From positions 103,637 to 167,636 of the forward strand of contig NZ_JAEEGA010000015.1 of NCBI RefSeq assembly GCF_017829975.1: a stretch of 64,000 nt of DNA, written 5' to 3'. The notes beneath the pieces are model-generated. The model saw nothing but the letters and a program-made list of their open reading frames with translations. It had not been told where the DNA came from and did no database searches. This DNA comes from Vagococcus allomyrinae (lineage in GTDB: Bacteria > Bacillota > Bacilli > Lactobacillales > Vagococcaceae). The translations under genes and the position numbers were made by a program. The first letter of the stretch is position 1. Every line of letters starts with the position of its first letter. Positions 1 to 10,076 of the stretch are shown one piece after another.

Positions 1-296
1 CTGCAAAATTAACAAATTATAAAATTGATATTAAGTCTGAATCAGATATGGAAGCGATTCGTAGCCAAATGCCTGAAGAAGACTTGGTGTCTGATGAATT
101 GGTTGACGATGTGATGACTGACGAGTATCTCGCTGACGATTACGTTGTTGATCAGTACAATGAAGAATTGGTTTTAGATGGTGATAATATTACGGAAGCA
201 ATCGAAGAAGAACAAGAGTATGAAGAAGAGGTTGATACTGACCTTTATGAATCTGCTGATCAGGTTGCGGAAGATATTACCAACGAAGACGACTAA
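1..296 (+). CDS. nusA: Transcription termination/antitermination protein NusA, C-terminal end (partial)
   Basis: The reading frame is open from the window edge; its first complete codon is base 3. The first residues (AKLTNYKIDIKSESD) are the end of the second KH domain of NusA. An unusually acidic tail of about 80 residues follows, rich in D, E, V and Y. NusA binds RNA polymerase and modulates pausing, termination and antitermination. It is followed at once by rnpM, ylxQ, infB and rbfA, the standard Firmicutes order, which supports the call. Only the C-terminus is visible, so the S1 and KH domains cannot be checked. Confidence 0.9.
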   Translation, partial: AKLTNYKIDIKSESDMEAIRSQMPEEDLVSDELVDDVMTDEYLADDYVVDQYNEELVLDGDNITEAIEEEQEYEEEVDTDLYESADQVAEDITNEDD

Positions 297-315
297 ATCC
301 TAGGAGGCAATAGAG

Positions 316-609
316 ATGAAACAGCGAAAAATTCCTTTAAGAAAATGTGTGGTTTCAGGTGAGATGAAACCTAAAAAAGAAATGATCCGTGTTGTTCGCT
401 CGAAAGAAGGCGAGGTGGCCATTGATCCGTCAGGTAAGATGCCAGGTCGTGGAGCGTATGTTTCTATTGAGCCAGCAGTGGTGCAAAAAGCTTGGGATAA
501 ACAAACCTTGAATCGAGTCTTGGACGCTAGCTTGACGGATCAGTTTTACCAAGAGCTTTTGGACTATGTGACACATCAAAAAGCCAGACAGGAATTGCTT
601 GGTAAATGA
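316..609 (+). CDS. rnpM: YlxR family RNase P modulator RnpM
   Basis: A 97-residue protein of the YlxR family. It has the typical start (MKQRKIPLRKCVVSGEMKPK), a central VR.KEG.V.ID..GK.PGRGAYV segment and a basic surface. In Bacillus the family member binds the RNase P RNA and modulates its activity, hence RnpM. GGAGG lies a few bases before the ATG. It sits between nusA and ylxQ and its last bases overlap ylxQ, implying translational coupling in the nusA operon. The family assignment is firm; the function is known only from the Bacillus relative. Confidence 0.93.
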   Translation: MKQRKIPLRKCVVSGEMKPKKEMIRVVRSKEGEVAIDPSGKMPGRGAYVSIEPAVVQKAWDKQTLNRVLDASLTDQFYQELLDYVTHQKARQELLGK

Positions 610-911
610 TGAATCGACAGAAGGCGCTCAACTTATTAGGTATGGCAATGCGTGCGGGGAAACTCATTTCTGGTGAAGAACTGACCATTGCCGACATTCG
701 CGCTCAGAAAGTTAACCTTGTCTTTGTGGCAACGGATGCTAGCGAAAATACCATAAAAAAGATTCAAGATAAAAGTTCCTATTATCATGTTCCCTGTTTG
801 ACTGAGTTTAGTCAGGCGGAACTTAGCCATGCGATTGGCCGAAGCCGGATGATTATTGGGGTTCGTGATAAGGGATTTGCGAAGAAATTGCAAGAATTAT
901 TATCAAGTTAG
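606..911 (+). CDS. ylxQ: L7Ae-family ribosomal-type RNA-binding protein YlxQ
   Basis: A 101-residue protein of the L7Ae/L30e/Gadd45 family, recognised by the pattern N..G.A.RAGKL..GEE near the N-terminus and IGRSRMIIGVRDKGFA near the C-terminus. Such proteins bind kink-turn RNA; the cellular target of YlxQ is not settled. The start codon overlaps the end of rnpM by four bases (ATGA) and infB follows after a short gap, so it is an internal gene of the nusA-infB operon. Confidence 0.92.
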   Translation: MMNRQKALNLLGMAMRAGKLISGEELTIADIRAQKVNLVFVATDASENTIKKIQDKSSYYHVPCLTEFSQAELSHAIGRSRMIIGVRDKGFAKKLQELLSS

Positions 912-923
912 GAAGGTGATTGC

Positions 924-3695
924 ATGGGTAACAAAAGAATTTATGAATTAGCCAAGGAAATCGATCAACCAAGCAAGGCGGTAATTGATCGGGCACATTC
1001 TCTTGGCATTGACGTAAAAAATCATATGGGCTCTATTAGTGCTGATCAAGAAACCAAATTACGTAGTGCATTCGGAGGTCAGCCAAAGACAAGCTCGCAG
1101 CCAGCGCAGTCCAACAAGCCAGCCCAAAATAAATATGTGGCATCAAAGCCTAGTCAAAATGGCAACCAGCGGCCACAAACTGTTGGAAATAAACCACAAA
1201 CACAACAAAAAAATCTAGATAAAAGAAAAGGAAGTACGACATCGCAGCAATCAGGCGGTACTGAAAACCAAACTAAAAATATGACAAATAAACCTACAAA
1301 TGGAAATACGCAAACAAACCAAAGTGGCGCAAGTCGTCCACAAAACACATCAAAACAACGCCCGCAGGGCCAAAGTAATCAAAGCCAAGGCAACCGTCCG
1401 CAAGGCCAAAGCCAGGGCAATCGTCCACAAGGTCAAAGCCAGGGCAATCGTCCACAAGGTCAAAGCCAAGGCAATCGTCCACAAGGTCAAAGCCAGGGCA
1501 ACCGTCCGCAAGGTCAAGGCCAAGGCAACCGTCCGCAAGGCCAAAGCCAGGGCAATCGTCCGCAAGGCCAAAGCCAGGGCAATCGTCCGCAAGGTCAAAG
1601 CCAAGGCAATCGTCCACAAGGTCAGAGCCAAGGCAATCGTCCGCAAGGTCAAAGTCAAGGCAATCGTCCGCAAGGTCAAAGCCAGGGCAACCGTCCGCAA
1701 GGGCAAAGCCAGGGCAATCGTCCACAAGGCCAAAGCCAAGGGTCTACTACAGCCGCTAATCGCGGTGGTACAAGCCAAGGAGGCAATCAAAACCGCAGCA
1801 ACAGTAATTACCGTGGTAACCAACAGGGTGGCTACAACAATCAAAATAGAAACAGGTTTAACAAACGTGGTAAGAAGGGCAAACGATACCCAGAGTCAAC
1901 TAAACCTGCGGTGCCACCACGTAAGTTTAAGGAGCTACCAGAAGTCTTAGTTTATTCTGAAGGCATGAACGTAGCTGAAATTTCTAAAAAAATCTTCCGT
2001 GAGCCAGCGGAAATTATTAAAAAACTCTTTATGATGGGTGTGATGGTTAACCAAAACCAAGCCCTTGATAAAGATACGATTGAACTTTTAGCAGCTGATT
2101 ATGGCATTGGTGCTGAAGAGAAAATTCAAGTGGACGTTGCTGATATCGATAAATTCTTTGAAGAAGAAGCCATCGTAGAAGAAAACTTGGTCACTCGTCC
2201 GCCAGTTGTTACGATCATGGGACACGTTGACCATGGTAAAACAACCTTATTGGATACATTGAGAAATACCAAAGTCTCTTTAGGTGAAGCTGGTGGGATT
2301 ACCCAGCATATTGGGGCGTATCAAATTGAAGTGAATGACAAAACGATTACTTTCCTCGATACTCCAGGACATGCGGCCTTTACGAGCATGCGTGCTCGTG
2401 GCGCCAGTATTACTGATGTGACAATTTTAGTTGTGGCAGCGGATGATGGGGTGATGCCGCAAACGATTGAAGCGATCAACCATGCGAAAGCGGCTGATGT
2501 GCCAATTATTGTGGCGGTTAATAAAATCGATAAACCAGGTGCAAATCCAGATCATGTGATGCAACAATTGAGTGAACAAGGACTAATTCCAGAGGACTGG
2601 GGTGGTGACACGATCTTTGTGCCTATCTCAGCCAAGTTTGGACAGAACATTGATGATTTACTAGAAATGATCATCTTAGTTTCTGAAGTTCAAGAGTTAA
2701 AAGCAGATCCAACTCAAAATGCTATCGGTAGCGTGATTGAAGCTCGTCTAGATAAAGGAAAAGGACCTGTGGCAACCCTGCTTGTCCAACAAGGAACCCT
2801 TCGTGTTGGCGATCCAATTGTTGTTGGGAATACCTTTGGGCGTGTTCGTGTGATGACCAATGACATCGGTCGTCGCGATAAAGAAGCTGGTCCAGCAACT
2901 CCAGTTGAGATTACTGGATTAAATGATGTGCCACAAGCTGGTGATCGTTTTGTTGTCTTGGAAGATGAGAAAACAGCTCGTGCTGCAGGTGAAGAGCGTG
3001 CAAAACGCGCCTTGTTAGAGCATCGTGCTCTCGGTAGCCGTGTCACATTGGATAACTTATTCGAGAGCTTGAAAGAAGGCGAATTGAAAGAAGTTAATGT
3101 GATCATTAAAGCCGATGTACAAGGGTCTGCCGAAGCTTTGGCGGCCAGTTTACAGAAAATTGAAGTTGAAGGTGTTCGAGTTAAAATCGTTCACTCTGCA
3201 GTTGGTGCAATCAACGAAAGTGATATCACTTTGGCCGCAGCAAGTAACGCGATTGTGATTGGCTTTAACGTTCGTCCAACAGTTCAAGCAAAACAACAAG
3301 CAGATGCCGAAGAAGTAGATATCCGTCTACACCGTATTATTTATAATGCCATTGATGAGATTGAGACTGCGATGAAGGGGATGTTAGATCCTGAATTCGA
3401 AGAAAAAATCACAGGTCAAATGATGATTCGTGAAACATATACGGTTTCTAAAGTCGGTACCATTGCTGGTTGTTATGTTACTGAAGGTTCTATTAAACGA
3501 GATAGCGGCATTCGTCTGATTCGTGATAATATCGTCATTCACGAAGGCAAGCTTTCAAGCTTGAAACGCTTTAAAGATGACGCTAAAGAAGTTAAAATGG
3601 GATTTGAATGTGGTGCTACCATTGAAAATTATAATGACATTAAAGTGGACGATGTGATTGAAGGCTTTGAAATGGTTGAAATCAAACGAAAATAA
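924..3695 (+). CDS. infB: Translation initiation factor IF-2 with a long Gln/Asn-rich repeat linker
   Basis: A 923-residue IF-2, the GTPase that places initiator tRNA on the 30S subunit. The N-terminal IF2N domain (residues 1-50) is followed by a low-complexity linker of about 280 residues, which contains thirteen exact nine-residue units around [10 protein letters not shown] basic segment and a second IF2N-type domain come next. The G domain begins near residue 433 with GHVDHGKTT, then DTPGHAAF and NKIDKPG; the beta-barrel and fMet-tRNA binding C-terminal domains are intact. It is long for a Firmicutes IF-2 because of the linker. A GGAAGGTGA ribosome site precedes the ATG. Confidence 0.97.
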   Translation: MGNKRIYELAKEIDQPSKAVIDRAHSLGIDVKNHMGSISADQETKLRSAFGGQPKTSSQPAQSNKPAQNKYVASKPSQNGNQRPQTVGNKPQTQQKNLDKRKGSTTSQQSGGTENQTKNMTNKPTNGNTQTNQSGASRPQNTSKQRPQGQSNQSQGNRPQGQSQGNRPQGQSQGNRPQGQSQGNRPQGQSQGNRPQGQGQGNRPQGQSQGNRPQGQSQGNRPQGQSQGNRPQGQSQGNRPQGQSQGNRPQGQSQGNRPQGQSQGNRPQGQSQGSTTAANRGGTSQGGNQNRSNSNYRGNQQGGYNNQNRNRFNKRGKKGKRYPESTKPAVPPRKFKELPEVLVYSEGMNVAEISKKIFREPAEIIKKLFMMGVMVNQNQALDKDTIELLAADYGIGAEEKIQVDVADIDKFFEEEAIVEENLVTRPPVVTIMGHVDHGKTTLLDTLRNTKVSLGEAGGITQHIGAYQIEVNDKTITFLDTPGHAAFTSMRARGASITDVTILVVAADDGVMPQTIEAINHAKAADVPIIVAVNKIDKPGANPDHVMQQLSEQGLIPEDWGGDTIFVPISAKFGQNIDDLLEMIILVSEVQELKADPTQNAIGSVIEARLDKGKGPVATLLVQQGTLRVGDPIVVGNTFGRVRVMTNDIGRRDKEAGPATPVEITGLNDVPQAGDRFVVLEDEKTARAAGEERAKRALLEHRALGSRVTLDNLFESLKEGELKEVNVIIKADVQGSAEALAASLQKIEVEGVRVKIVHSAVGAINESDITLAAASNAIVIGFNVRPTVQAKQQADAEEVDIRLHRIIYNAIDEIETAMKGMLDPEFEEKITGQMMIRETYTVSKVGTIAGCYVTEGSIKRDSGIRLIRDNIVIHEGKLSSLKRFKDDAKEVKMGFECGATIENYNDIKVDDVIEGFEMVEIKRK
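1383..1733 (+). repeat. Thirteen in-frame 27-bp tandem repeats inside infB
   Basis: Thirteen consecutive copies of a 27-bp unit encode a nine-residue unit with the core GNRPQGQSQ. The period is exactly 27 bp, so the frame is never lost. Copies differ only at synonymous sites (aat/aac, cca/ccg, ggt/ggc), apart from one Ser-to-Gly change in copy six. The array lies in the IF-2 linker. Such arrays usually vary in copy number by slippage or recombination. Long open frames on the other strand here are repeat artefacts. Confidence 0.95.
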
Positions 3696-3703
3696 GTTTT
3701 GAG

Positions 3704-3735
3704 GCAACAGTTTGAGCAAAAGCTCGAACTGTTGC
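3704..3735 (+). other. Intercistronic hairpin between infB and rbfA
   Basis: A 14-bp inverted repeat with one G-U pair and an AAAA loop. It has no downstream T-run, so it is not a typical terminator. It may stabilise or process the polycistronic message between infB and rbfA. Confidence 0.55.
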
Positions 3736-3764
3736 TGGCTATCAATAGAAAGTGAGGAAATATC

Positions 3765-4115
3765 ATGGCAAAATTTCGTGACCGCCGTGTGGCACAAGAA
3801 GTTCAGCGTGAAGTGAATGATATTCTCCAAAAACGCGTTCGTGATCCTCGTGTTCAAGACATTACTATCACAGATGTTCGTGTGACAGGTGATTTGCAGC
3901 AAGCAACGATTTATTATAGTACCTTGTCTGAAAACGCCTCTGATGTTGCGAAGGCGCAAGCTGGATTGGAGAAAGCAACTGGATTGATTCGTAGTGAATT
4001 AGGCCAGAGACTTCAAATTTATAAAACACCAGAATTAATCTTTGAACGTGACGCCTCTGTTGCTTATGGCAGTCATATTGATGAATTGATTCGTAATTTG
4101 AATAAAAAAGATTAA
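3765..4115 (+). CDS. rbfA: 30S ribosome-binding factor RbfA
   Basis: A 116-residue single-KH-domain protein that binds the 30S subunit during late maturation of 16S rRNA. The family signature is clear: V..EVN.IL...VRDPRV near the N-terminus, then [13 protein letters not shown], and ELI.NLNK near the end. A GTGAGGAAATATC ribosome site precedes the ATG. It is the last gene of the nusA cluster here: a terminator follows and truB, its usual neighbour, lies about 3.9 kb downstream behind a sugar-use module. Confidence 0.95.
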   Translation: MAKFRDRRVAQEVQREVNDILQKRVRDPRVQDITITDVRVTGDLQQATIYYSTLSENASDVAKAQAGLEKATGLIRSELGQRLQIYKTPELIFERDASVAYGSHIDELIRNLNKKD

Positions 4116-4120
4116 GCATT

Positions 4121-4154
4121 AGAGGAAATGACCAATGGTTGTTTCCTCTTTTTG
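4121..4154 (+). terminator. Rho-independent terminator after rbfA
   Basis: Arms AGAGGAAA and TTTCCTCT pair, an inner ACCA/TGGT extends the helix, and the 3' arm runs into a T-tract. It closes the nusA-rbfA transcript. Confidence 0.7.
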
Positions 4155-4191
4155 CGCTGTGATATAATAAGTGGAGAATGGAGGGGCAGTG

Positions 4192-4926
4192 ATGTTTAAT
4201 GGTCAAGATTTTAGTGAGTTATCTGAAGTTGAGATGGCGATTTATCATTTCATTTTAGCCAATGACGATAAAATTGCATTTATGCGCGTTCGCGATATTG
4301 CTGAAGGGTCTCATACATCGCCGACTTCTGTCATGCGCTTTATCCGAAAGAGTGGCTACGATTCTTTTCCTGAGTTTAAGTTGGCGATTAAGCAAATGGT
4401 AACAAAACAACCCTACGGCGAAAGTGCTTTAGATGACTATTTTGATATTTTAAATCGAAAAAATTTTAAAAATGATTTAGAACTTAAAATTGATTTGTGT
4501 GCGGACCTCATCATGGAAGCTGGTACTAGTATTTTTATGGGGATCGGTGCTTCTGGTGCAATCGGCAGTTATGCCAGTCGCAAAATTGCTAATCTGGGGT
4601 TTAATTCTTTTTCGTTAACCGATCGGACTTATCCTTTTAAGACTCGTCTTAGCTCAGATAAGCAAAATGTCATGTTTATTTTAAGTGTTTCAGGAAATAC
4701 CGTGGAGATGTTAGATGTGATCCATCAGATGAGACCTGATGATCGTACAAAAGTAGTGGTGATCACCAGCGATTCAACTAGTCCCTTAGCTTGCAAGGCG
4801 GATCATTACGTGGATTATGTGAGTCACAGTGATCGATCGCATGTGTATCATGATCTATCCAGCCAAATCCCTTGTGTGTTTATTTTGGAGTTGATTATTA
4901 ATCGTATTAGAGCGAAACAAGCTTGA
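4192..4926 (+). CDS. MurR/RpiR-family transcriptional regulator of the adjacent beta-glucoside genes
   Basis: About 244 residues with an N-terminal RpiR-type helix-turn-helix (residues 1-75; IAEGSHTSPTSVMRFIRKSG is the recognition region) and a C-terminal SIS sugar-phosphate binding domain (GIGASGAIG, then FILSVSGNTVEMLDVI). Such regulators sense phosphosugars. GGAGG lies seven bases before the chosen ATG; an in-frame ATG seven codons upstream overlaps that ribosome site and is unlikely. A TATAAT-like -10 box lies about 25 bp upstream. It is followed by a PTS EIIC and a GH1 phospho-glucosidase, which it probably controls. The inducer is unknown. Confidence 0.88.
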   Translation: MFNGQDFSELSEVEMAIYHFILANDDKIAFMRVRDIAEGSHTSPTSVMRFIRKSGYDSFPEFKLAIKQMVTKQPYGESALDDYFDILNRKNFKNDLELKIDLCADLIMEAGTSIFMGIGASGAIGSYASRKIANLGFNSFSLTDRTYPFKTRLSSDKQNVMFILSVSGNTVEMLDVIHQMRPDDRTKVVVITSDSTSPLACKADHYVDYVSHSDRSHVYHDLSSQIPCVFILELIINRIRAKQA

Positions 4927-4965
4927 TGGTACATAGTGTACCGTCAAGGTGCTTGTTTCTTTTTT
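4917..4965 (+). terminator. Terminator after the RpiR regulator gene
   Basis: A long hairpin whose 5' arm contains the stop codon region of the regulator: ACAAGC pairs with GCTTGT, TTGA with TCAA and GGTAC with GTACC. A run of T with one C follows. It separates the regulator from the EIIC-glucosidase pair. Confidence 0.8.
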
Positions 4966-5078
4966 ATGGCATACGGACCATTTTCATTAACAGATGCATA
5001 TTTTGTCTTGGATATCGTTATACTAAGGTAGTGATAACTGATAGATGAAAAAGACTAAAATGTGCAAGGAGATTAGAG

Positions 5079-6401
5079 ATGGATAAGTTTAATGCTTTTA
5101 TGGAAAGAACGTTGGTGCCGGTCGCAACAAAACTGAATAATCAACGACATGTGGCGGCAATTCGGGATGCTTTTATGTTTATTTTCCCTTTGACCATGGC
5201 ATCGTCAATCGTGATATTATTGAATAATTTAATTTTTTCGAAAGAAGGATTTTTAGCTAAAATTCTTTTTTTACCAAAGTTTTTCCCTAACTTAGAATCG
5301 GCTCAAAAAGTCTTGGCTTCAGCTGCTAATGGAACGATTAACATTATGTCGATTTTTATTGCTTTTTTAGTGGCAAGTTTACTAGCAAAACATTTTAAAG
5401 CGGATGATATGTTAGCGGGATTGACGAGTATTGCCTGTTTTGTCATATTGTATCCGGCACCATTTGGTTTGAAAAACGGACCGAACGTCATGGAAACCAC
5501 CTATCTAGGTGCCCAAGGGCTATTTGTTGCCATGTTAGTTGGGTGTTTAATCGGTGAATTTTTACCTAAGCTCTTTAAGAATGAGCGCTTAAAAATCAAC
5601 ATGCCAGAAATGGTACCGCCGGCGGTTTCGCGTTCATTTTCAGGTTTGATTCCGATTGTGATCATGATTATGTTGGCGTCGATCCTCAGCTATGCTATCT
5701 CCTTATTTGCCCCTAATGGGATTAATGAGGTGATCTACAATACCATTCAAACCCCATTACGAAATATCGGCGGTAATTTATTTGGAGTTCTAATGATTGC
5801 CTTTACGCAAAATTTATTGTGGGCGATCGGTATTCACGGACCAAATACACTAAACGCTGTTCGTGCTGCGATTTTTACAGAGCCTGACATGGCGAATTTG
5901 GCTCATATAAATGATACTGGAAGTCTGAGTGATATTCCTTATCCAGAGACTTGGGGAATGCTAAATGACGCTTTTGCTAATATGGGTGGAAGTGGTATGA
6001 CTTTGGGGTTAATCATCGCCATTTTTATTGCTTCACGGCGACCGGAATATAAAGAAATCGCTAAAATGTCCTTTATTCCTGGCTTGTTCAATATTAACGA
6101 ACCGTTAATTTTTGGCTTACCTATTGTCTTAAATCCGATATTAGTGGTGCCCTTTGTGCTTACGCCAATGGTTAATATAATGGTTGGTTACTTTGCGACG
6201 ATCGTTCTCAAGATTATTCCTTCGCCAGCGATCGGTGTGCCTTGGACAACACCAGGACCTTTGATTCCTTTCCTTGGAACAGGCGGTAATTTCTTAGCGT
6301 TAATCATCGGTTTTGTCTGTTTAGGAATTTCTATTTTGATCTACTTACCATTTGTTATAGCGGCAAATAAAGCGGCTGAAAAAGAGCGACAAGCACAATA
6401 A
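5079..6401 (+). CDS. PTS cellobiose/beta-glucoside transporter subunit EIIC
   Basis: A 440-residue polytopic membrane protein of the lactose/cellobiose EIIC family. The family start MDKF..FME..L.PVA.KL..QRH..AIRD.F is present, as are about ten hydrophobic spans and the substrate-site segment FNINEPLIFGLPIVLNP. EIIC translocates a beta-glucoside, which is phosphorylated by EIIB. No EIIA or EIIB gene is adjacent, so those subunits must come from elsewhere in the genome. It is co-directional with the GH1 gene 18 bp downstream. A GGAG ribosome site precedes the ATG. Cellobiose is the likeliest substrate, but arbutin- or salicin-like glucosides are possible. Confidence 0.9.
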   Translation: MDKFNAFMERTLVPVATKLNNQRHVAAIRDAFMFIFPLTMASSIVILLNNLIFSKEGFLAKILFLPKFFPNLESAQKVLASAANGTINIMSIFIAFLVASLLAKHFKADDMLAGLTSIACFVILYPAPFGLKNGPNVMETTYLGAQGLFVAMLVGCLIGEFLPKLFKNERLKINMPEMVPPAVSRSFSGLIPIVIMIMLASILSYAISLFAPNGINEVIYNTIQTPLRNIGGNLFGVLMIAFTQNLLWAIGIHGPNTLNAVRAAIFTEPDMANLAHINDTGSLSDIPYPETWGMLNDAFANMGGSGMTLGLIIAIFIASRRPEYKEIAKMSFIPGLFNINEPLIFGLPIVLNPILVVPFVLTPMVNIMVGYFATIVLKIIPSPAIGVPWTTPGPLIPFLGTGGNFLALIIGFVCLGISILIYLPFVIAANKAAEKERQAQ

Positions 6402-7853
<1,452 letters not shown>

Positions 7854-7864
7854 TCAAGTAAAAG

Positions 7865-7890
7865 AGATTAGGGAAACCTAGTCTTTTTTC
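7865..7890 (+). terminator. Terminator after the GH1 gene
   Basis: AGATTAGG pairs with CCTAGTCT (one G-U) around a GAAA loop, followed by a T-run. It closes the beta-glucoside cassette. Confidence 0.8.
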
Positions 7891-7991
7891 TTTTCAATTG
7901 AGTCCAGTCAGTTAGGTTAAGTGAAGAAAATGAGCAGTCAAGTTTATGATAGAACTTTTTGAGTCAATAAACAGAAAAGATGGCAGTAATA

Positions 7992-8000
7992 TGCTATAAT
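7992..8000 (+). promoter_or_regulatory. Extended -10 promoter for truB-ribF
   Basis: TGCTATAAT combines a perfect -10 hexamer with the TGn extension. No good -35 box is present at 17 bp, which is tolerable for extended -10 promoters. It lies about 35 bp before truB and would give truB-ribF their own promoter, needed because the beta-glucoside module separates them from rbfA. Confidence 0.6.
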
Positions 8001-8033
8001 GTACAAGTTATCTTATGAATGAGAGGTAAGAGG

Positions 8034-8945
8034 ATGGACGGTATTTTACCATTGTGGAAAGAACGTGGAATGACCAGTCATGACTGTGTCTTTAAGTTGC
8101 GTAAAATTTTACATACAAAAAAAGTAGGCCATGGGGGGACATTAGATCCTGATGTTGATGGCGTATTGCCGATTTGTATTGGCAAAGGCACTAAAATAAT
8201 TGAATATTTACAAGATAGTGGCAAGACTTATGTCGGTGAGATTACCTTAGGTTTTTCTACGACGACAGAAGATGCCAGCGGTGAAATAGTGGCTCAATCA
8301 GTTGTTGAAACAGCACCGACACTGGCAGAAATCGATGAAATAATGGAACAAATGGTTGGGACGATCACTCAGGTTCCGCCGATGTATTCAGCGGTTAAAG
8401 TGAATGGCAAGCGTCTTTATGAATATGCTCGGGAAGGACTGGCAGTCGAGCGACCTAAGCGACAGGCGGAGATTCACTATTTTAAACGAACATCTGAACC
8501 GGTGGTCAAACAAGCTGGCACTTTATCGTGGACTTTTGAAGTGGGCTGTGGCAAAGGGACTTATGTTAGAACACTGGCAGTCGATACTGGCGCTAAACTA
8601 GGGTATCAGGCGCATATGTCGGATTTAACGCGAACTGGCAGTGCTGGGTTTACAGCGAATGAATGCGTCACGTTGCAAGAGGTAGCGGAATTAATGGAAA
8701 AAGCTGACCATTCTTTTCTGTTGCCAATTGAACGATCAGTCACCATGTTCGAACGTTTGGACATCAGTGATCAACAGTATCAAATTGTTCGCAATGGCGG
8801 TTTTTTAGCTTTAGATGAATTAGAGGTAACAGATGAATCAGGCATGATTGCTTTATTTTATCAAGAGCGTCTGATCAGTATTTATGCCCAACACCCAACG
8901 AAACAAGCATTTTTAAAACCAGTCAAAGTGTTACGAAACGACTAG
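8034..8945 (+). CDS. truB: tRNA pseudouridine(55) synthase TruB
   Basis: About 303 residues. TruB isomerises U55 in the T-loop of tRNAs. The start MDGILPLWKERGMTSHD is typical, as are the catalytic-aspartate region VGHGGTLDPDVDGVLP (variant of GTLDP.A.G.L) and V.CGKGTYVRTLA. An upstream in-frame ATG adds only MRGKR and overlaps the ribosome site, so the inner ATG is chosen. ribF follows 18 bp downstream, the usual partner. The pair has been separated from the nusA-rbfA block by a sugar module. Confidence 0.95.
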   Translation: MDGILPLWKERGMTSHDCVFKLRKILHTKKVGHGGTLDPDVDGVLPICIGKGTKIIEYLQDSGKTYVGEITLGFSTTTEDASGEIVAQSVVETAPTLAEIDEIMEQMVGTITQVPPMYSAVKVNGKRLYEYAREGLAVERPKRQAEIHYFKRTSEPVVKQAGTLSWTFEVGCGKGTYVRTLAVDTGAKLGYQAHMSDLTRTGSAGFTANECVTLQEVAELMEKADHSFLLPIERSVTMFERLDISDQQYQIVRNGGFLALDELEVTDESGMIALFYQERLISIYAQHPTKQAFLKPVKVLRND

Positions 8946-8963
8946 AGAAAAGGAAGTTTACCA

Positions 8964-9914
8964 ATGAAAGTAATTGAAATTCATCATCCTTATAAATTAG
9001 AGCAAATTCCTCAAGAAGACGTGGTATTAGTCTTAGGTTTTTTTGATGGTGTCCATTGTGGCCATCAGGAAGTTATCCGTCGAGGGAAAGCTGAAGCTGA
9101 GAAAAGAGGCCTAAAATTAGCTGTGATGACCTTTAATCAACACCCTTCGATCGTCTTTCAAAAAATTCAACCTGAGACGATGAAATATCTGACCACGATT
9201 GAACAAAAAGAGCGGCGAATGGCTGACCTAGGCGTTGATTATTTGTACATTGTTGAGTTTACATCGGCATTTGCTAGTTTAGCTCCGCAAGAGTTTGTTG
9301 ATCAGTACATTGTGGGGCTTCACGGGAAAGTAGCGGTAGCGGGATTTGACTATACCTATGGTCCAAGGGAAATCGCGACAATGGCGAATTTGCCCAAGTA
9401 TACTCGCAATCGTGTGGAGATTATAACGGTGCCGAAACAAATGACGAACGATAAGAAAATCAGTTCCAGTGAGATTCGTGAATTAATGGCAGCCGGTGCG
9501 ATGGAAGAAGTCGCCAGTTATTTAGGCTACGTTTATGAAATTGAAGGAACCGTGGTTCATGGTGACGCTCGCGGACGAACTTTAGGTTTTCCAACGGCTA
9601 ATATTAAAGTGCCATCTAGCGTCCGTCTGCCTCGCAAAGGAGTTTATGCGGTTAAAATTAAAGTTGCGAAAACTTGGTATTTAGGAATGGCTCAAATCGG
9701 CCGTAACATTACCTTCGAACCAGGTCGAGATGTAACAGTGGAAGTGAATATCTTAGCGTTCAATCAAGATATTTATGGCGAGCAAGTTGCGGTCGAATGG
9801 CATCATTACTTGAGAGATGAAGTTAAGTTTACAGGTGTTGAAGGCTTAATTGCTCAACTTAAGCAAGATCAGCAAGATACTTTAGACTATTTTAAGGAAA
9901 AGTCAGACGATTAA
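8964..9914 (+). CDS. ribF: Bifunctional riboflavin kinase / FAD synthetase RibF
   Basis: A 316-residue two-domain enzyme that makes FMN from riboflavin and then FAD. The N-terminal nucleotidyltransferase domain shows LGFFDGVHCGHQ, the variant (H/T)IGH-type site, and ISSSEIR near residue 170. The C-terminal flavokinase domain shows GRTLGFPTANI and the substrate loop near GVYAVK. AAAGGAAG precedes the ATG. It is co-transcribed with truB and ends at a strong terminator. Confidence 0.95.
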   Translation: MKVIEIHHPYKLEQIPQEDVVLVLGFFDGVHCGHQEVIRRGKAEAEKRGLKLAVMTFNQHPSIVFQKIQPETMKYLTTIEQKERRMADLGVDYLYIVEFTSAFASLAPQEFVDQYIVGLHGKVAVAGFDYTYGPREIATMANLPKYTRNRVEIITVPKQMTNDKKISSSEIRELMAAGAMEEVASYLGYVYEIEGTVVHGDARGRTLGFPTANIKVPSSVRLPRKGVYAVKIKVAKTWYLGMAQIGRNITFEPGRDVTVEVNILAFNQDIYGEQVAVEWHHYLRDEVKFTGVEGLIAQLKQDQQDTLDYFKEKSDD

Positions 9915-9923
9915 TAACAGAAC

Positions 9924-9964
9924 AATCCAAGGACCCTTTCTAACTGAGGGTCCTTGGATTTTTA
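9924..9964 (+). terminator. Strong terminator after ribF
   Basis: A perfect 14-bp stem (AATCCAAGGACCCT with its complement) with a 9-base loop and a T-run. It ends the truB-ribF transcript. Confidence 0.92.
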
Positions 9965-10076
9965 TCACAAATGGTGATTTCAGTCACTGGCTATTTCAGA
10001 GAGAGTATGGTAAGTTTTAGGTGGTTTTTGACATTGGTAATTTGCTGACTTTAGGGGAAATAGAAGGTGGTGTAAG

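Noticed and set aside
1383..1733. Possible CRISPR array
   Set aside because: The units are contiguous without unique spacers and encode IF-2 in frame.
1294..1950. Long open frames on both strands over the infB repeats (up to 216 codons)
   Set aside because: A 27-bp periodic sequence is open in several frames by construction; composition is low complexity and no ribosome sites precede them.
5000..5030. Catabolite-responsive element before the EIIC gene
   Set aside because: GGATATCGTTATAC resembles a cre site only with the central CG shifted by one base.
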